In this document: positions 14,623 to 18,709 of the stretch, in pieces
Layout of the letters: each line of letters opens with the position of its first letter
Numbering within the stretch: position 1 is the first letter of the stretch
Source: JBJXHB01 sp046160725
GTDB taxonomy: Bacteria > Pseudomonadota > Gammaproteobacteria > Burkholderiales > Burkholderiaceae_C
NCBI GenBank assembly: GCA_046160725.1
Contig: JBJXHB010000232.1
Location: 1 to 18,709, forward strand
DNA length: 18,709 nucleotides
Direction of reading: 5' to 3'
Program-made: the position numbers and the translations under genes
Notes under the pieces: generated by a model
What the model was told of the DNA's origin: nothing
Databases searched by the model: none
What the model saw: only the letters and a program-made list of their open reading frames with translations

Positions 14623-15501
14623 ATGACCACGCCGACACCACAGGCCGCCTCTACACCGCACGGAGGCCCGGCCGAGACACCTCCGAGGCCGACCAGCCGG
14701 CGTGCCGTGCTGCATGCGGCCTGCATCGGCGCCGCGGGCTGGGCCATGGGCAGCCCGGCGCACGGGGCCGCCGACGCGCCGGCGCAGGTGATGCTGCTGG
14801 GCATGTTCCACTTCGACAACCCGGGGCTGGATGCGGTGAAGTACCGGCCCCTGGACGTGATGCAGCCGCCGGTGCAGGCCTATCTGGTCGAGCTGTCGCA
14901 GCGGCTGGCCCGGCTGGCGCCCACCCGGGTGCTGCTGGAGTACCCGCCGGCCCGCGATGCCGTGATGAACCAGCGGCTGGCCGACCACCGCGCCGGCCGC
15001 TACGAGCTGCCGCGCAACGAGATCTACCAGCTGGGGTTTCGCATCGCCCAGGCCGCGGGCCTGGAGCGCGTGCATGGCATGGACATCGACATGCCGAAGG
15101 CCGAGACGCCGCTGTGGGGCTACCTGGACCAGGTGCCGCAGACCCGCGACAAGCTGATGGCCCTGATCGCGCAGGAGTCGCGGCGCCTGGAGGCGCTGCA
15201 TCGCGAGCGCAGCCTGCGGGAGATCCTGCTGCAGACCAACGCGCCAGAGGAGGACCGGCGCAACAAGGGCTTCTACATGCTGCTCAACGACGTGGCCGCG
15301 GCGCAGGGCCTGTTCCACGGTGCCGACGCGTCGGCCCAGTGGTGGCACCGCAACCTGCGCATGTATGCCTGGATCCAGCGCCACGCGCAGCCCGGAGACC
15401 GCACCCTGGTCATTGCCGGCAGCGGCCACGTGGCCATCCTGCGCGACCTTCTGCATGCCGACGCCGAGCGGCGTGCGCTGGACCTTCGGCCGCATCTGTA
15501 G
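14623..15501 (+). CDS. DUF5694-like protein with twin-arginine-type signal (TraB/TIKI-like)
   Basis: A 292-residue protein with a possible twin-arginine export signal (Arg26-Arg27 in TSRRAVLHAA, then a hydrophobic stretch ending GSPAHG). The mature part opens with VMLLGMFHFDNPG (His63), contains LLEYPP, a MDIDMPK segment near residue 155 and ends with an AGSGHVAIL motif (His269). This pattern is that of the TraB/GumN/TIKI-like fold (HxxxP and GSGH elements), where it forms a metal-linked hydrolase; I recognise it as DUF5694, for which no function is known. It is preceded by the MOSC gene (122 bases away, with no strong ribosome binding site at 14623), so the start is moderately sure. A hairpin (CCGCT/AGCGG, 15520-15531) separates it from the convergent LysR gene. 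Confidence 0.75.
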   Translation: MTTPTPQAASTPHGGPAETPPRPTSRRAVLHAACIGAAGWAMGSPAHGAADAPAQVMLLGMFHFDNPGLDAVKYRPLDVMQPPVQAYLVELSQRLARLAPTRVLLEYPPARDAVMNQRLADHRAGRYELPRNEIYQLGFRIAQAAGLERVHGMDIDMPKAETPLWGYLDQVPQTRDKLMALIAQESRRLEALHRERSLREILLQTNAPEEDRRNKGFYMLLNDVAAAQGLFHGADASAQWWHRNLRMYAWIQRHAQPGDRTLVIAGSGHVAILRDLLHADAERRALDLRPHL

Positions 15502-15519
15502 GCTGCCTCGATGCTGACG

Positions 15520-15531
15520 CCGCTTTAGCGG
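15520..15531. terminator. Small hairpin between convergent genes
   Basis: CCGCT and AGCGG flank TT, directly ahead of the end of the LysR gene (15532). It is short and lacks a T run, so it would be at most a weak bidirectional terminator. Confidence 0.3.
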
Positions 15532-16419
15532 TCAGACGCTGCCGCGGGCCGCGGCCTGCAGCACCGCCATCACCTGCCGGGTCGGCCCGTCGTCCGCGCC
15601 CTGGCGCCAGGCCAGGCCCAGCGGGCGCCACAGCGCCGGGCGCAGCGGGCGCTGCGCGATGCGGGCATCCAGCATGGCGCCGACGTCGTCCTGCGGCAGC
15701 AGCGACGCCCCCCAGCCGGCGGCCACCAGGCTGCGGATGGCGTCGTTGAAGTTCAGCGCGATGCGCGCGGCGGGCCGCAGGCCAGCACGGGCGAACCAGG
15801 CGGTCGTCAGGCGCGACAGGTGGGTGCTGGCATCGTTGAGCACCAGCGGCCGCGCGGCCAGCCAGGCCGCGGTCAGCCGCGCCGGCGGCTGCCAGGCCGC
15901 CGGCACCACCGCCAGCACCGGGTCCCGGCGCCAGGGCCGCACGACCACGCCGGCCAGCGGTTGCTGCGGCAGCGCGACGATGCCCAGGTCCAGCGTGCCG
16001 CCGGCCAGGCGCGCCATGGTGTCCGCCGAGGTGGCGACCTGCACCTGCACATCGATGCCGGCATGGTCGCGGCCCAGCCGCTGCAGCGCCTGCGGCACCC
16101 AGTGCGCCACGGCGCCGGTGCTGGCGCCCAGGCGCACCCGGCCGCGCCGGCCCTGGGCATGCAGCCGGACGTCCTCGACCAGCTCGTCCAGGTCGGCCAG
16201 CAGGCGCCGGGCCCGCTCCACCAGTACCCGGCCGGCGCCGGTGGGCGTCGATCTGCGGCCGCGCAGCAGCAGCGGCGTGCCCAGCCGCGCCTCCAGCTCG
16301 GCCACATGCTGCGTGACCGTGGGCGGCGCCAGGTGCAGCGCGCGCGACGCCTGCGCGAAGCTGCCCAGGTCGGCCACCGCCAGCAGGGTGCGCAGGCGGT
16401 CCAGGTTGATCTCGCGCAT
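15532..16419 (-). CDS. LysR-family transcriptional regulator
   Basis: A 295-residue regulator. Residues 1-60 form the winged helix-turn-helix (LRTLLAVADLGSFAQASRAL, then PPTVTQHVAELEARLGTPLL), followed by the linker helix and an effector-binding domain with the usual LysR pattern (RVRLGASTGAVAHWVPQALQ, LDLGIVALP). The start at 16419 matches the family start MREINLDRL; a longer frame to 16497 is unlikely. It is divergent from argC across a 101-base region that contains a LysR-type dyad, so it probably regulates argC and itself. The ligand cannot be read from the sequence; arginine or lysine sensing would fit the target (inference). Confidence 0.92.
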   Translation of the reverse strand: MREINLDRLRTLLAVADLGSFAQASRALHLAPPTVTQHVAELEARLGTPLLLRGRRSTPTGAGRVLVERARRLLADLDELVEDVRLHAQGRRGRVRLGASTGAVAHWVPQALQRLGRDHAGIDVQVQVATSADTMARLAGGTLDLGIVALPQQPLAGVVVRPWRRDPVLAVVPAAWQPPARLTAAWLAARPLVLNDASTHLSRLTTAWFARAGLRPAARIALNFNDAIRSLVAAGWGASLLPQDDVGAMLDARIAQRPLRPALWRPLGLAWRQGADDGPTRQVMAVLQAAARGSV

Positions 16420-16430
16420 TAAGGTGCCCC

Positions 16431-16447
16431 GTTCATGAATCGTGAAC
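16431..16447. promoter_or_regulatory. LysR-type dyad between lysR and argC
   Basis: GTTCA and TGAAC are perfect 5-base arms around seven bases (TGAATCG). It contains a T-N11-A core (16433 to 16445), the hallmark of LysR boxes. It lies 11 bases from the regulator start and about 74 bases from the argC start, the usual placement for autoregulation and divergent control. Confidence 0.55.
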
Positions 16448-16520
16448 TCGGACTTTGCCAGACTCGACTTTCCAACAAGCTTGTGTCGCGCGACCATGCG
16501 CCGGCAACAGGAGGACAGCG

Positions 16521-17465
16521 ATGCGAACCCGACTCTTCATCGACGGCGACCAGGGCACCACCGGCCTGCGCATCGCGCAGCGGCTGCAGGGCCGCGACGA
16601 CCTGCATCTCGTCCGCCTGCCCGAGGCGCGGCGCAAGGACCCCGGCGCCCGCGCCGAGGCGCTGAACGACTGCGACATCGCCCTGCTGTGCCTGCCGGAT
16701 GCGGCCGCGCGCGAGGCCGTGTCCTGGGTGCGCAACCCGGCGGTGCGCATCCTGGACGCCAGCTCGGCACACCGCGTCCACCCGGACTGGGTCTACGGCC
16801 TGCCGGAGCTGGACGGCGAGCAGCCCGGCCGCATTGCCGCCGCGCAGCGCGTCAGCAACCCCGGCTGCTATCCGACCGCGGCCGTGGCCCTGCTGCGGCC
16901 GCTGGTGCAGGCGGGGCTGCTGCCGCCGGACTATCCGGTGACGGTGCAGGCGGTGTCCGGCTATAGCGGCCGCGGCCGCGCTGGCGTCGATGCCTACGAG
17001 GGCCCCGGCCGCGCTGCCGCACCCGCCTATCAGGCGTACGGCCTGGGGCTTGACCACAAGCATGCGCCGGAGATCCACCACCATGCCGGCCTGGCGCAGC
17101 GGCCGTTGTTCCTGCCGGCCTACGGCGCCTATGCCCAGGGCATCGTGCTCACCATTGCGCTGCACCGCCGGCTGCTGCCGCCACCGGCCAGCGCGGCGCG
17201 CCTGCACGAGGTGCTGCACGAGCGCTACCGCGGCGCCCGGCATGTACAGGTGCTGACGCCGGCCGACAGCGCGGCACTGGGGCACCTGGACCCGCAGGCG
17301 CTGAACGGCACGGACGACCTGCGCCTGATGGTGCTGGCCGATGCCACGGGCGAGCAGGTCGTGCTGGCCGCCGTGCTGGACAACCTGGGCAAGGGCGCGT
17401 CCGGTGCGGCGTTGCAGAACCTGGCGTTGATGATGGTCGGCGGGGCGAACGTCGCTGTCCACTGA
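16521..17465 (+). CDS. argC: N-acetyl-gamma-glutamyl-phosphate reductase, type 2
   Basis: Third enzyme of arginine synthesis: NADPH-dependent reduction of N-acetylglutamyl phosphate to N-acetylglutamate semialdehyde in the cytoplasm. At 314 residues it matches the type 2 form. The nucleotide-binding start IDGDQGTTGLR, DASSAHR, the catalytic Cys116 in SNPGCYPTA, and a histidine-rich KHAPEIHHHAG segment are visible. AACAGGAGGACAGCG precedes ATG 16521, a strong ribosome binding site. No other arg genes are in the window, so it is a scattered biosynthetic gene. It is divergent from a LysR regulator and convergent with the truncated regulator at the right edge. Confidence 0.95.
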   Translation: MRTRLFIDGDQGTTGLRIAQRLQGRDDLHLVRLPEARRKDPGARAEALNDCDIALLCLPDAAAREAVSWVRNPAVRILDASSAHRVHPDWVYGLPELDGEQPGRIAAAQRVSNPGCYPTAAVALLRPLVQAGLLPPDYPVTVQAVSGYSGRGRAGVDAYEGPGRAAAPAYQAYGLGLDHKHAPEIHHHAGLAQRPLFLPAYGAYAQGIVLTIALHRRLLPPPASAARLHEVLHERYRGARHVQVLTPADSAALGHLDPQALNGTDDLRLMVLADATGEQVVLAAVLDNLGKGASGAALQNLALMMVGGANVAVH

Positions 17466-17466
17466 A

Positions 17467-17483
17467 GCCGCTACGACAGCGGC
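17467..17483. terminator. Hairpin between convergent argC and regulator genes
   Basis: GCCGCT and AGCGGC are perfect 6-base arms around ACGAC, filling the 19-base gap between the two stop codons. It has no T run, so it may act as a weak bidirectional terminator. Confidence 0.4.
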
Positions 17484-17484
17484 A

Positions 17485-18709
17485 TCAGGCGGGGTCGGGC
17501 CCGTCGGACAGCAGGGCCGAAGCGGCGTCGTCGGTCATGGCCTCGCCCTGCGTCATCAGGCGCTGCAGCGCCGCTGCGCCCAGGGCGGCGGCCAACGATG
17601 CCTGCGCCTGCTGCCACAGATCTGGCACCGGGCTTTCTCGGCGCCGCGCATAGGCGTGGCGGGCATGGCCCAGCAGCAGCGCCGCGGCCCTGGGCCGGCC
17701 GCGACGGGCCAGCAGGCTGGACAGGCAGAGCAACACATACAGCACGCCACCGCTGCGGCCCACGGCCAGCGCCTCCGCAGCACCGGCCAGGGCCTCATCG
17801 AGACGGTTCAAGGTGGTCAGGCTGTGCAGCAGATAGCAATGCACATAGCCGGTATTGGCATCGGCCACCGTGCCAGGGCGGCTCAGGAAGGCCAGCGATC
17901 GCTCGGCCGCCTGCTCATGGCGGCCGAGCAGGCTCATGCGGGCGATCAGCCGGCTTTCCGCCGCCGCCGCTGACAGCCGGCGTCCCATCGCGCGGGCCAG
18001 CGTGACCTCCTGCTGCTGTTCAGCCAGCGCTTCGTCATGGCGGCCGCTCAGGCCCAGGGCATGGGCTCGAGCGCCTGCCACCAGCAGCAGCAGGTCGGTG
18101 CTGGCGCTGGGCCCGGCGGCGACGATGCTTTCCATGGTGGTGTCCAGCGCAGCCAGTGCGTGCTGCAGTGCCTCGCCGGGCTGGTCGGTTGAGCGCACCC
18201 GGGCCACACCGGCCTGCACTCGCAGGCCCATGTCGCCGCATGTGTCGGCCAGCTCGCACGCCCGGACAGCGGCGGCGGTTGCCCGAGGGTCGCGGCGGAA
18301 CAGCAGCTGGCGGGCCCAGGCCAGGGTCCAGGCTGCGCGCAGCGCCTGGTCCGCGCCATCCAGCAGCGGCTCGGTCTGCTCCATCCAGTCAAAGGCCTCG
18401 TCACGCCAAGCGGTGAAGATGGCCACTTCACCGGCCTCCATCGCCAGGCGCAGTGCGGCGCCTGGATCATGCCGGCGGGCCCAATGCAAGGCACCGCGCA
18501 CGTTGTCCAGTTCAGCCAGGGCTTGGGCATCGGCGGGATTGCGCTGCGGCGCACCTGCCGGCTCGGGCGCCAGGCGGGCCTGCAGCGACTGTTGCATCCA
18601 ACCGGTGAGCACCTGAGTCAGCTGGCGGTAGGCGGCATCGGCCTCGCCGCTCTCGGCCAGGCGGTCCAGCGCATAGCGGCGCACCGAGTCCAGCAGACGC
18701 AACCGCGGT
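17485..18709 (-). CDS. C-terminal part of a COG3903-like ATPase/tetratricopeptide regulator (5' end beyond right edge)
   Basis: An open frame of at least 407 residues that continues past the right edge; the first visible codons read PRLRLLDSVRRYALDRLAES. That motif (L-L-D/E-x-[IV]-R-x-Y-A-x-x-R-L) is typical of the region after the NB-ARC/AAA ATPase in winged-helix transcriptional regulators with predicted ATPase domains. The remainder is almost wholly alpha-helical and rich in Ala and Leu, consistent with a TPR-like repeat array (for example GRHDEALAEQQQEVTLARAM and RLDEALAGAAEALAVGR). The DNA-binding and ATPase parts are not in the window, so both the family call and the true start remain open. 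It ends at 17485 with TGA, convergent with argC. Confidence 0.7.
   Translation of the reverse strand, partial: PRLRLLDSVRRYALDRLAESGEADAAYRQLTQVLTGWMQQSLQARLAPEPAGAPQRNPADAQALAELDNVRGALHWARRHDPGAALRLAMEAGEVAIFTAWRDEAFDWMEQTEPLLDGADQALRAAWTLAWARQLLFRRDPRATAAAVRACELADTCGDMGLRVQAGVARVRSTDQPGEALQHALAALDTTMESIVAAGPSASTDLLLLVAGARAHALGLSGRHDEALAEQQQEVTLARAMGRRLSAAAAESRLIARMSLLGRHEQAAERSLAFLSRPGTVADANTGYVHCYLLHSLTTLNRLDEALAGAAEALAVGRSGGVLYVLLCLSSLLARRGRPRAAALLLGHARHAYARRRESPVPDLWQQAQASLAAALGAAALQRLMTQGEAMTDDAASALLSDGPDPA

Overview
The window is about 18.7 kb of very GC-rich, densely coding bacterial DNA. Codon use is strongly G/C-ending, many genes overlap by 4 bp or have short spacers, and the gene content (flavocytochrome c sulfide dehydrogenase, a rubrerythrin/Fe-S protein/DUF3501 set, RarD, type-2 ArgC) suggests a betaproteobacterium of the Burkholderiales, perhaps near Rubrivivax, Leptothrix or Ideonella. 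That placement is inference. I see no phage genes, transposase, insertion sequence, CRISPR array or other sign of a mobile island.

Layout. (1) 1-4074 is a reduced-sulfur module. On the minus strand, a DsrE-family periplasmic protein, a monoheme cytochrome c (FccA-like) and the sulfide dehydrogenase flavoprotein FccB (running off the left edge) form one transcription unit. Divergent from it lie a SoxH-like metallo-beta-lactamase-fold protein, a TlpA-type thioredoxin and a tiny cytochrome c, followed by an ArsR-family regulator with three cysteines. A 20-bp near-perfect palindrome sits between the two divergent units. (2) 4104-4230 holds tRNA-Ala(CGC) on the minus strand with its terminator. 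(3) 4363-5217 is a formamidase-like alpha/beta hydrolase. (4) 5362-7893 is rubrerythrin, a heterodisulfide-reductase-like Fe-S protein and a DUF3501 protein. (5) 7885-8769 is RarD on the minus strand, overlapping the DUF3501 gene tail to tail. (6) 8815-10211 is a MoaD/ThiS-like protein ending in Gly-Gly followed by a six-repeat Asp-box propeller. (7) 10466-13298 is an orphan four-helix membrane protein, an HSL-family esterase and an MFS transporter whose start overlaps the esterase stop. (8) 13374-13500 is tRNA-Ser(CGA) with a strong terminator. (9) 13736-15501 is a MOSC-domain protein and a Tat-like DUF5694 protein. (10) 15532-17465 is a LysR regulator divergent from argC (type 2), with a LysR-type dyad between them. 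(11) 17485-18709 is the C-terminal part of a large COG3903-like ATPase regulator that runs off the right edge.

How they work together. In the first module, sulfide would be oxidised in the periplasm by FccAB, with DsrE, SoxH-like and TlpA proteins as candidate handlers of persulfide or thiol intermediates, the small cytochrome as an electron acceptor, and the ArsR protein as a likely sulfur/thiol sensor. The second notable set is rubrerythrin-Fe-S-DUF3501, a conserved but functionally unexplained redox set. The third is the MoaD-like/propeller pair. The remaining genes are ordinary housekeeping or accessory genes. No intergenic stretch exceeds about 300 bases; the longest (10212-10465 and 13465-13735) contain only hairpins or promoter-like elements.
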